From NCBI GenBank assembly GCA_000934455.1, contig KN886501.1:29045-50270 (forward strand): a stretch of DNA of 21,226 nt. The letters are read 5' to 3'. The notes under the pieces were generated by a model. It ran no database searches and had not been told where the DNA came from. It saw nothing but the letters and a program-made list of their open reading frames with translations. This document shows, piece by piece, positions 1 to 11,100 of this stretch. The stretch comes from Apostichopus parvimensis (lineage: Eukaryota; Echinodermata; Holothuroidea; Aspidochirotida; Stichopodidae). The position numbers were made by a program, and so were the translations under genes. Within the stretch, counting starts at the first letter, position 1. Every line of letters starts with the position of its first letter.

Positions 1-422
1 TTTTCAAAAGTGGTCTAAACTTGCCTCAATTGACACAATTTTGCACCACATGTGCTTCCATTCATACCCTTCAACATCCGAGCCACAAAAAAAAAACAGA
101 CCCTACATCGCACACATTTTGTTCTCCTGCTGCTTTTTGGCACTTGGAGCGGATTGATATAGACGCTAACCGGAGTATGCCACCTTATTCCATCTTACTA
201 CCGAAGTAGAGTTTCACTTTCAGATTAATCCAGTATAAATTGAAAAAAATTATAATTAGAAAAAATGTGACTACGAAGTAAGAGATTGAAATATTCATAT
301 ATAGTGTTCACGTCGTCCTGTTTGCCTGATACCGAGTTTCTCTCTCTAAATACTAAATAAATAATAAAATAAAATAAAACTGCTAGCAAACTGCTTATCC
401 ACTAGAGAGCCTGTGTAATAGA

Positions 423-549
423 ATGTGTAAAAGTAAGTTGGCCTGACGTTTCGATCCTAGCAGGATCTTCTTCAGGTTCTACTTCTTCAGGTATCTACTT
501 TGTACTTTGTATTTGTATCGAAACGTCAGGCCAACTTACTTTTACACAT
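423..549. mobile_element. Foldback/MITE-like element with 33-bp perfect inverted arms
   Basis: Arms 423-455 and 517-549 are perfect reverse complements of 33 bases, around a 61-base centre. The centre has short direct repeats of its own (TTCTTCAGGT twice, TACTTTG twice). There are no coding sequences. The arm ends in ATGTGTAAAAG and the inner end reads GACGTTTCGAT. No clear target-site duplication was found at the borders, so the transposon class is unassigned. Perfect arms suggest recent origin or gene conversion between arms. Confidence 0.75.
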
Positions 550-1034
550 AAATAAATAAGACTCATAAACAATGTTCAACCTCACATACGTAGACGATGC
601 CTACGCGCCGTTGATATAATTTGGGACCTGTTCGCGTTCCATAGCTATATAGTATTACACATCACTAGCACTGCCTTGCTTTTTGAAGCAACGTAAACAA
701 GTTTATGCTTATGTCGAAAGTCAGGGTTTCTTCAGTACCCATACGGTAATTGCACATGTATGCTGACAAGTGCCAGTGACAGATCACAACTGACAATTTA
801 CCAGGTAATATCGAATAATGTTAGCAATACAGCCCGTTTAGGGTGAACATTGACTCATATCACAAACGGTGCCATTGGATGTTAACACTTCTGGTTCAAA
901 CCTCAAGGTTAGTAAGAAAACTAAGAACTGAAGCCGAAAATACCAAAGTTAAGAAATGTTCGTTACCCTCATTTGCCTTTAACTAGTTTTATCACCAAGT
1001 TAATAGTACGTAGCATAACTACACAGGGAGCGCC

Positions 1035-1064
1035 TCCGTTTCGAGAACGTTTCCGTTTCGAGAA
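1035..1064. repeat. Short direct repeat, 17-bp period
   Basis: TCCGTTTCGAGAA occurs at 1035-1047 and again at 1052-1064. No function is suggested. Confidence 0.6.
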
Positions 1065-1219
1065 TACTACCACCGCCTTCTGTTACATGACAATGTAGAT
1101 AGATCTTGGCTACCAACATGCCTAAGAGGCTAAAGAACTATGAATTGTTTTTAAAATACGGTGTCGACCAAATTCTGCAGCACCTTACAAAAGCTAATTG
1201 TAAGCCTACACTAGCATAG

Positions 1220-1275
1220 TTTGTAACTCTATTTTCTATTGTAACTCGATAGTATTTGTAACTCTATTTTCTATT
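1220..1275. repeat. Direct repeat of about 21 bp
   Basis: TTTGTAACTCTATTTTCTAT occurs at 1220-1239 and again at 1255-1274, with a related shorter TGTAACTC between them. This is a local duplication with no evident function. Confidence 0.6.
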
Positions 1276-3932
1276 TCAGATTGGCCCTCACCTAGGCTTG
1301 GCCAAACTTAGGTTTTTAATAATAACTCAAGGAAACTAACATAAACAAGGACATAGGTAAGAACAAAAAAACACAGGGTCAGTCATTAAAATACATGGAT
1401 GAGAAAAGATAAAAATAGTTGGTACTTTAAGGCATTGAAGACTCGCCCCAAACCGCTTGCAAGTGATGTTTTGCTCGTGTCGCTACAAAATGCAGACAGT
1501 AATGAAACGCAATACCTTAATTGTTATCTTTAGCTGGACCTGAGATGTCCATCGCTGTATCGTTTGTATACTGTGCTGTGGGTATTGACCGCAGCTGTAT
1601 GTACTGACTATACACTAGTGTCTAATTACCGACGGTAGCAAGCTGTGTGTGGATTTTCTGGGATCGATGGTGGTGTTTAAAACTTCTGTGACACCTCATT
1701 CGAAACTAGGTCAAATTACCGGCATTAGACGTTTCTTTTTGCGCGAGTCTTCACACCCTTTAAAACAATCAAAACTGGGTAACAGTAACAGACAAAGTAT
1801 TTTTGTGGCAGGGCATTACGTAGACAAGGTGCCAGTGTTCGTCCCTGTGATATCGGCAATGTCATCAGGGAGTCTGGGGTTACCCCAAGTGGGGTTCCAA
1901 GGGGAATTCCCCAGGTCAGGGATGTAGGGGAAGGCCCCCTTAGAAAGTGTCAGCATTTTGGCTCTCATAAATTTTAGTGATATGAAAGCTACGAAACGTA
2001 CATAACTCTATAATGCAAAGGAAGAAAAAAATGCCACTCACCCGACTAAAGTAATATAATTATTATGAAAACCCTTCTGATTTGAATGGTTAGCAAGTCT
2101 TAGCAATTCTCCATGGCTTAGAAAGTTGCCTTCAAACAGTAGTTCTAAAGAGACTACTTTGATAGGATGTGTTACACAAACTGCTGATTGATTGAAAATT
2201 TGCAAACCCCTAAAAATATTTATTTGCACCTTGCTCCAAAGAGCCAAACATAGGTGAAGCCAAGAAATTTCCAAGTCATCTCTGCCTCATCGTTGTGGAA
2301 GGATTAAATGTAAGTCACGTAACAGAATCCATTGATTAACTTTTTTCTTGATGTATTGGAGCGTGTTTTACCAGAATAAAACTTTCCAGGAATGCATTAA
2401 AATGTACAGTGGCTATATTTAAGGGACTTGAAGGAGCTTACAGAATAAGTGAGATATATTCCATAACATAATGTTACATTACATATAAATAACAGCCATT
2501 CTTTTCCGGAGACCCACCACTTAACATCCCTATCATGGATGAGAGTGTTCTTCATGTGTACTTCATGCATCTGACCATTTTCTCAAATACTCTAGGAAGG
2601 TGAAGGTACCCAATTAAGGAAGTTGCTTTGAAGATTTTGCAAAAACAGAGTCAAACGCCATTATCCAATTCGCAATAACCAGAATACCATGTCCATTGGA
2701 GACAAGGCTCAACAACACTTCAAAGCAGCAAATCTTTAATACTGTGGGTCAACAGAATTTGGTTACTGGTGAGAATCTGTGAAATTAATGATTGTGAGGC
2801 AGGCACGCTAATGCTTAAAATGGGAAGGCCTAATGTTTGATATTTCTGTGTAAATTCAGTTTGCTAGGAATTGCTATCTAGGATTCTACTGAATAAAGCA
2901 AGTCCTGTTTCGCTAGATAAATTAAACATTGTTGTGCTTCTTAAAAACGCTACTGTAGGTGTCATGATAATCAAAATCAATGATAATGCATACTTTTACT
3001 GTAGAAATATAATGCAAGATCTACAAGGATATTCCTACCGTGAAAATAAGTGCAATAGTACAGTGTCGCTCTCTGTATATAGAGCATGTGAGTTCCTTTG
3101 AAGTTAAATGTTAAAATTATAGTGCAACAGGATTTCTCGGTAGTAAAACTGCTTTAGGGGAAGAGAGATAGGGATGAGTACAGTAGCTAAATGGGAGTGG
3201 GCAGCTATGAAATTCTAGTTAAAATGTTTAGACATGACTGAAACTTAGCCTTTCCAGCATATTTGAGGACAATACTAACAACCTTAGAGATAGGACAAAC
3301 ACAACATATAGGAAATTTAGGTCCTCTCATTAAATGTAAATATCTGCTCTTGAAAACACCTTGAAATTATCCCAACTTAATCAACATCCAGAGGTAACTG
3401 GGAGAATGGGTGAAGGTGATGGGGGAGAAATGTAACTTCCCTGGGTTAAAAGTAATTTGTGATTACTGCATGGTTGCTAATATTCTTAAATGTAAATATT
3501 AGTGACTTATAAATGTCATTTGGTTTGGCTTTTGGATTAGAATTTGCACAACTGTTTCACAACTGTTTTTTGTTATTTCCCCATAGATCTGTCAATTGAG
3601 AGAAGTTGCTATCGATTGTTTACTCAGATAGTTTTCATAATTGCAGAATTGTATTGTTTATACCAGGGAATAATTTAGTGTTCAAATTTTGCATTAAAGC
3701 ATTTTTGAAAAGCTCTTTAGTTTGTCTCAAGATTCCAAATTGGTTTCTTTGTGGAAAAACTGCTATGTACATCCTTGGACTTGTATATCAATTTGACCAC
3801 CATTCTGTTTCTAGCATTTTGCAATGGGATACCGAATAAATTATTGCCTGCATGCAGTACGTATCATTATTGGATGCAAATGATACCATTCTCTTCATAT
3901 CAGTTGATTTTCAAGAACTAATCACTTCCATG

Positions 3933-3948
3933 ACTGTACATGTACAGT
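3933..3948. repeat. 16-bp perfect palindrome
   Basis: ACTGTACATGTACAGT is a perfect palindrome. TACAGTA and TACTGTA words are frequent through the whole window, so it may be part of a compositional habit of this genome rather than a binding site. Confidence 0.6.
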
Positions 3949-4655
3949 AACTATCATATTACTGCATTCACTGTGATGATGCAAGTGAGACATAAATTAT
4001 GCTAATGACATTGCAAACAGCTGTACTTGCTGGGTACCGTCATTGTTATTCTGCCCACTTGTGTATTCCAAACTATAGTCACACAGACCTACAGTAGTAC
4101 CCTCAGTCTGTTTGTCCGTTGGATTCTACCTTTTGTCCGTCGGTTGTACTAATTCCTTCTGATCGGTTCTTGCCTCTGTGTAATTTGCCCTGATTGGTTG
4201 ACATGTAGTAAACCTGTGTCAAACATTAAAGGGAGCATGGTAGGAAAGTCAAAAAAAAATTAAATACAAAGACAAATATTATACTGCACGGATGACGTGA
4301 CATGTGAATATATAGCTCAGATTACAATACATTGCTGACTTTTGTCAATCTTGGTCTTAGGTACAGTATATATACTGAAGATGTAATAGACAGAGTTCTC
4401 CTTCTTATTATTCAGCACCAAACAGTATTCATTAGAGTACTGGCCATCAGCATGAAATTGTACGGCACACTACTGTACCCTCACAATCATATTTATGTAT
4501 CTGTCTATCTTTGGGAGAATGCTTTGCTTACAGTATATGGCTTTATATTTAGTAAATTATAAATGAGTGTGATATGCATCTTACGCACAGCTGTTTGAGT
4601 ATCAGTCTCTGCAGTGATAGGTCTAACTTAAGTCTCCTTTTTGATCATTTTGCAG

Positions 4656-4810
4656 GTACTCTCGATGCACGCGACTGTCAGCAGACACCATGGTTTAAAA
4701 TATAGCGTTAGATCCGGAGCGGGATGACAATAAAGTCGAGAGTAGATATCTGACAACTCCAGAACTGCAGAGACAACCGGTTCGTCAGAAAGATTCACCA
4801 CAAAGCATAC
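4656..4810 (+). other. Probable 5' UTR part of the first coding exon
   Basis: A pyrimidine-rich stretch ending TTTTGCAG at 4648-4655 looks like a 3' splice site, which suggests at least one non-coding exon further upstream. The reading frame of the protein has an in-frame TGA at 4751-4753, so translation cannot start further left in this exon. The first in-frame ATG after it is at 4811. Transcription could instead start within this stretch; no TATA box or clear initiator was seen near it. Confidence 0.5.
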
Positions 4811-5165
4811 ATGTTGAAAATGGTTCAAATGTCACGTCCTAAGCAGAGGATGTGTTTCTTCACGATCCTGCTAGGTATTTCCTGCGTCCTATACATGAAC
4901 TATCAGGTGGGACCGTCGGAGAAGAAAGCTTGGAGGAACAGATCTAGGCCCGGTCTCAGCAGGGTGCAAGATGTTAAGGAGATACTCTTATTTGAAAATT
5001 TGGAATCATCCTTCTCATCCAGTCAGGTTTCTACCGAGGATCCTGACAAGGGCTTTGTTATACCTAACGACGGGGATCCCGATTTCTATGGTGTGATGTT
5101 CGATGCCGGTAGCACAGGCTCCAGGGTCCATGTCTTTCACTTTGTGGCCGCTGATGAGCCTGACG
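4811..5165 (+). CDS. ENTPD6: Coding exon 1: membrane anchor, stem and ACR1
   Basis: Encodes residues 1-118 plus the first base of codon 119 and ends at donor g|GTAAGAAG (intron phase 1). ATGs lie at codons 1, 4 and 7. The first has a weak context; the fourth (4820) has A at -3 and G at +4 and may be the preferred start. All three keep the anchor. CFFTILLGISCVLYM is the membrane segment. A polar stem of about 60 residues leads into YGVMFDAGSTGSRVHVF, the phosphate-binding ACR1 loop. Human ENTPD6 has the same order of anchor, stem and ACR1, whereas ENTPD5 begins with a cleavable signal close to ACR1. Confidence 0.92.
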
Positions 5166-8100
5166 GTAAGAAGGATTGTTGTGAATTTTGTGACTGTTTA
5201 ATTGTACACTGCTTAACTGCATTCCTCACTTACACTTACCTTCCTCTGCGATGTACAGTAATTCTGCTTGAACTTAAGCTGGTTCAGTCTGCTACCATTT
5301 TGACAATTAATATCCTATCCTCCTTGCTTACATCTCCCAATCCCCTTTTTTGGGCGAGGAATGGGGGGCAGTGGCGTAGCCAGCATTCTATTGTTAGGGG
5401 GCAAGATTTTTCTTAAGGGGGGCAACCCCGTGATGCACATGGGTTGCTAGCGCTAGTTTGAAACGGTTATACAACCGGCCAAATTATTGGCGCTTATTCT
5501 GTAGGACGATAGTGATCAACGGTCTCCGTATGTGGGTATGATGAAGGCCCAAACTGTGTAAAATCTCGGTCTGATTACCAAGTTCTGACCTTATATGAAG
5601 TAAGAACATGAGCCCTGAGGTATGAATACTTGTGTGATTTGAACTCGAAAAAATGTAAAAAAGAAGTATTTTGAATACATTACTGGATTTCATTGGGGGG
5701 GGGGCAAGACTGTAGCAGAAAGCAAAAAGCTATGCCACTGATGGGGGGGGGGTGATCATTTTGAAGAAAGTTTATTAACTTTTCCTTGAAAACATTGGCT
5801 TTGAGTTTCTTTGAAGTTGATACGACCACTACTGTACTTTCAGAAATGGCATTTTAGCAAACAGATTATATGGGGAAGGAGAAGCAATTGGCATTATGTA
5901 GGTGCCACTAGAAATAACTCTGTATATGTAATTATAAACACATCTAATGCCCCATCTTGGTAACTTGGTTCTGTTGCTGAGATGTGAAATGTTGTATTTG
6001 CTTTTATACCTATCATTGTACATGTTTTGTGATACCATAGGTGGTCAACACATTAAATTGTCTTTGTTTTACATTTTTCTCTCTCATCCAATGAAGATTT
6101 CTTCACCAGTAAATTAAATCACAATTTCATTTTAGACGAAGACCCTTGATCGTGGATGACTTTACCTACATGTATAGAGTCACATCTGAATACAAAATTG
6201 TTGTTTAAATTGCAGGTCCCTCACATAACCAAGACAAGGGTTCATTTTTACTGCCATACATCCATCACTATTGTACACTATGCATATAAACTTCCAAACC
6301 TACTGTTGTACCATGACTAAACCATCATAGTTTTAATTTGTTGCTTATACCACACAATCTATCCTGAGTAGACCTTTCCACCCACCTCCTAAAGTGCTTG
6401 TGATTGCCATGTTTTAGTGGCAGAAAGGAAATGATTAGGGATGTACTTGAGATAAGTTCTTTTAAAGATAAGGCTTGTTTAATCTAGTAAACCTCAGTTT
6501 AGTTGAAAACAGTAAGGTGTAACCTTCGACCTGTCCTGCATTAGATTACAGCCATGGAAGAGATATGCAGACTTCATAATTAATTCTCTAGTTCAACCAG
6601 GGCTATCTTTCACACACAAGTCAGGATGCTACACCAAATCCTGTCTAACATAAATTCCCAGTCGTTATTAACACAATGTTGATTCTTGTATATGTGTTGC
6701 ATATCAAGTAGTTTAGTTAATTTGTAGACTTAGCGTGTCTATGTACCAAAATACAAAGAGCTTAACCGGACAAATGACAAAACTCTTTGCTGGCCCCTGT
6801 GTTTGCCAAGTTTAAACTTGTCAATGAAATCCTGACTGGAATTGGGCTGGAAGGCATGACTTTATTTTACAGCGCCAAGCAGTGACAATTATACTGTGGA
6901 AGCTAGCCGCATAGCAAGCGTCTTATGCTTCATGTCTGGTGGCTATCCAATGTATTTAAAGTTTTTCGCTCAGTTTTGGGTTGTTTAAAATTTGGAAGAC
7001 CATTTCAGTTGGGAAAACAGTGGATGTCTGATGTAAAACCCACCTTACTTTGGCCGCCCACCAGGGAGTTGCAGCCTCAACCTCCCAGATGCTAGGTTTC
7101 ATCGCTTCTAATGCCGCTAACCGTTATCCACTCGAACAGTCATTGATATTTTGGCGCCAAACTGAAGTATGTACAGGGTATAATTTATTATTCAGATTTG
7201 ATGTACAGTATTAGTTTTGACGTGGCTGAATTTTGTCTTTTCTAAAATATTATTTTCCCACGGTTGAAAAACCGTGATACATCCTTGCAATCGTGTAACA
7301 ACTTGACCATTTTGCATAGCAATTTGTGATGCGTGAGTTGATAGATTATTCCCTGATGTAGGTTGATAGATCTATGGCGCTATTATTTGCTGTTTTTTGT
7401 CCAGTTACTAGATTGTATCTCTGTCTCAGTAGAGCCAGCCATGGGCTAGGCCACAAATTTTTCACCGTGGCTGTGAAAGTGTTGACTCCCTATCTGTTAT
7501 TTCTGGCTAAAGATCTGTTTATTAGTGTGATGAATTAGAAGACTTGTCTCTTCTGCATTAAGGCTTGCTTGTTCCCGCCCTGTTCAAATGTAACACTGTT
7601 GTGGCCTTTTAACACATGCAGTGCAGTACATTCAATAAGCAGCTTCCTAATTGCACGAATTAATCACTTAGGTAACAAATTAACAGCTTCTGCTGATTTC
7701 TCTCTTTCTCTGTACCAGCAACATTTGACAAACATTTAGCAGGTATCCTTAGTAATTGTATTCCATAGGTGCAAAGAATTTGGCAAGGTTCATAATTTGA
7801 TTTTAAAAGCCTTCCGGCAATTCTGTACACATATCATAAGATAGTGTACTTTTACCAGTACGGTAAAACTATATGATATGATTATTCTGTCAGCAATGTG
7901 TTGTATTGTAATGTATACACATTAATCAGCTAATATTACTCTGCAAACAGTAATTAAAAATCAAACAAAATGAAATCAAATTAACCAGAAGAGCCATTTG
8001 ATCAACTTTAACTTGAAGGAAGTGTGCACTGTGTACAGTAGTACATACTTATATATAATGCTGCCTGTAGCAAGAGATCCAAACAGACTTTCAGTGTGCA

Positions 8101-11100
8101 TTGTGCAGCATGACAAGAAATTATATAAATATGTGGCAAGGTCATCTAGCCTTACTGTAGTTATCTAGTTGACTAAGTCTGTGGCTTCAATAAGTACTGT
8201 TATTGCCGTATGATGTCAACTTTTCAAACGAGGTTATAATGCCTAGTGTCAGACTTGTAGTTAGTGGCTGGGGAAGTGGTGGAGGGGGGAGGGGGAGGGT
8301 TTGGATCATGGCCCTCTTCTTCATGGTCATTGGGGCATATTAATGTTCAGTTGTGGGATTTTCTCAAAATTCAAAAGTACTTGACATACCAAAGGGAATT
8401 CTCTTAAATATTCATACTCGCCTTCATGGATTTGTGTTCATACTTACAGGACATATTTAAAGCTAACTTTTACAATGTAGTACTTACATGGTAGATAATT
8501 AGTGTACGATTATTGTACTCATACTCACACCAAGCCGAATTCTATAAATACTCATGATGTTGTATACTTGTCTTGTACTACAAGTGTTGCCCAGTGTTAT
8601 AAAGAGACACGTTGTTCATCGTGACACGACTATAAAAGCTACATACCACCGTATAGTACAGTACCTTTGGGCATTGACAGCTTGACAATCTGCCTTGTAT
8701 ATATGTATCTGGCTGTTAATCAATAACAACTGTTTCCTTACAGTAATTAATTCCTTTGTGAATACCACATCAACCATCAAAATTATTATAACCTTGATTG
8801 TTGCCATTTTTGTCTAGCTACTGTACTCCCTGCTTAATGAACCTTTGGCTTCATCAAGGCTCTTTGTTATGGAATTTGTATGAAACACTTTGTGTTTTTT
8901 GTTTTTTTAAAGTTGCTTTTTTAGGTTCGTCGCCAAGGTTTTCCAAACCAAAATATGTTACTTAGTATGATACTCAAAATATAATGCAATTGATCATAGT
9001 AAGACACAAAGTTAATGAGAAAACTTAACTTTGGTTCAGTCCGTCACATTTAGGTTGTCCGGATGCTTTTCATAGTTAAGTAAATTTGGAAGATTTATCC
9101 AAAATGTTTGACTGATACTTTGCTATTTGAAATTAAACGAACAATCTCCAGGCTTATGATGTCTCTATAAGGGCCTCTTTCTATCAAACAGTACACATCA
9201 AATATTTTATTCAAATCAACTCGAAACGCTGCTTTAAAAATATTAATTTAAAAGTTTTCTTGTGTACGGATTCTTGTCTATCGTTTTTTCTCACAATTAA
9301 ACAATACTTTTTAAACTTACTTTTTAAACTTGTGGGATTATCAATTACTTTTATGCTTGGATCATAATCTAGAGTCATAAAAAATGTTTAATTATTGAAT
9401 GTTGCTTTGAGACTCAACTTAGGAGAATTAAATAGTGTTTAGAAAGGATTCATCAGCTTTAAGAGTACAGTAAGTGCAATACTATAGATGGTGTACAAGT
9501 TTCATAGGTAACCTATAACTGTTGTATTACAGCAGGTTAATACTTAACAGTGTTACAGAAGCAGGTATAATTTCAGTGATGTTAAAGGACAATTTTAGGC
9601 AAAAAATTAAATTCCATATGTTGTAGACCATTCAAACACACTAATTGTTAGTCCAGGTTGTATTCCTAGATATAATCCTTTTAATTTTCGAGAAACGACC
9701 CTTTAAACAAGTGATGTTTATCAATTAGTGCCATTTTCTAATATACACTTGTAGACCATAAGGTCACTTCCTCAGATGTTCCACGAAACTCAATTGGGCA
9801 AACATAAGGCTTCTGTGGTCTGAAAATGTCATGTTTTTTTAAATACACAATTTTGTTTGTCAAAGGCAAATGGTGTTGAATTGTTGAATGGTGTTGTTGA
9901 ATGGTTGTTGTTGAATGGTGTTGAAAAGTATGAAAGTGTGATCTGCTGTTTATACAGTGTGAAGTTCCATTAACATTTAGGCCTGAGAGGAGTAAACAGC
10001 TCTGGAGCCTTAAAGGAGCTTTCCAGAATTTTAACTAAATTACAGGTGAATATCATGAAAACTTCAATAGCTATAAGGAACATTTCTTTCTGCTTTCCTG
10101 GACTATAAAATGTCGAGCTTTAACTTCTGCCTAAGGTCTCCCTTTAAATATCGGATTCAGATGGATTTTGAGCATGTCACCTCTCAAGCACTCTCTCACC
10201 TTAAGTATCTTCCCTATAAATGCTCTAACCAGTAACACCTTCTTAGCAAACAAGCTAGACCAGCTCTTTAACAACATGAGTCCATGTCTAGACCTCTGAT
10301 TCCTATCCCCTTTGACAAATATTCTTATCCCTTATCCCCAAAAATTCTTATCCCTTTGACAAATATTAATCTTCCAGTCATGTCACTGAGTATTGTGGAG
10401 TCCACCAGTGTTTGTTTAACTGAACACACAGAATCACCCCTCCTTTCTTTCTCATGTAGGTAGCCCACCAACCCTTCTAGCAGAACTGTACAACTATACC
10501 AAAGTTGGTCTTTCAAAATTTGCCAACAAACCAGAAGAGGTAAGTTGTGGCGCATTACTTTTATAATTTTGTCATTTCTTATCAGAAACGAGTGTTAAGA
10601 TTACATTGAGGCTTTCTTATTCCCATGAAAAAAATTCTTGTCACTTCTCATTTTCATGTAAAATCCATCAGTGATGATGTGACTTCCACTTTAAGTTTGA
10701 TGTAAAGAAAGAAAATTGATATTAAAGACTGCTTCCGCATTTATAAGCAAAGATAAGAAATTTCTGTGACCATTTTTCATATTGTTTCAATCTGCCGACA
10801 GGGTGCATCTAGCCTGAAGCCACTGCTGGATGCTGCATTAAATTTCATTCCAGCAGAAAAATGGTCGTCTTCACCGGTTGCTCTCAAAGCAACGGCTGGT
10901 CTGAGGCTGCTCCCCGAGGAGGAGGCAGATGCTTTATTAGAAGCTGTAAGTATATGTGTCTGTATGTCCGTTACTCTGTTTCTTTCCGTGTGTTCCGATT
11001 TGTCTCCCGAAAGAAATAGCAGTCTGGTTTTTGCCTGTTCATGAGCTTACCTCCTTCTAAACCAGGGGTTGGCAACCTTTTTGAACGAATAGGCCAGATA

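Larger units (their letters stand above)
1..4655. other. No gene recognised (about 4.6 kb)
   Basis: I see no coding exon with family similarity on either strand, no rRNA or tRNA, and no clear CpG-rich promoter. The longest open frames (92 codons at 1649-1927, 78 at 2038-2274 on the minus strand) have no recognisable motifs and are typical of chance. A 5' non-coding exon and promoter of the downstream gene may lie here. An inverted CCAAT box (ATTGG, 4192-4196) is the only promoter-like word I noted, and it is weak evidence. A foldback element and short direct repeats are listed separately. Confidence 0.5.
5166..10459 (+). other. Intron 1 (5.3 kb), no gene inside
   Basis: Phase-1 intron with no further exon recognised. 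It contains a hAT-like element (5369-5740), a minus-strand SINE (6974-7132), an imperfect inverted repeat next to a dispersed repeat (7832-7931), a G-rich tract (8270-8299), two TTAA-ended inverted-repeat elements (9582-9706, 10010-10147) and low-complexity GTTGAATGGT repeats (9871-9925). The remainder is AT-rich sequence in which I see nothing specific. Large first introns often hold enhancers, but none can be pointed to here. Confidence 0.8.

Noticed and set aside
1649..1927. 92-codon open frame in the left flank
   Set aside because: No recognisable domain or codon pattern, and the length is expected by chance in this amount of sequence.
4192..4196. Inverted CCAAT box as the gene's promoter
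   Set aside because: A five-base word with no TATA box, initiator or CpG-rich context nearby is not enough to call a promoter.
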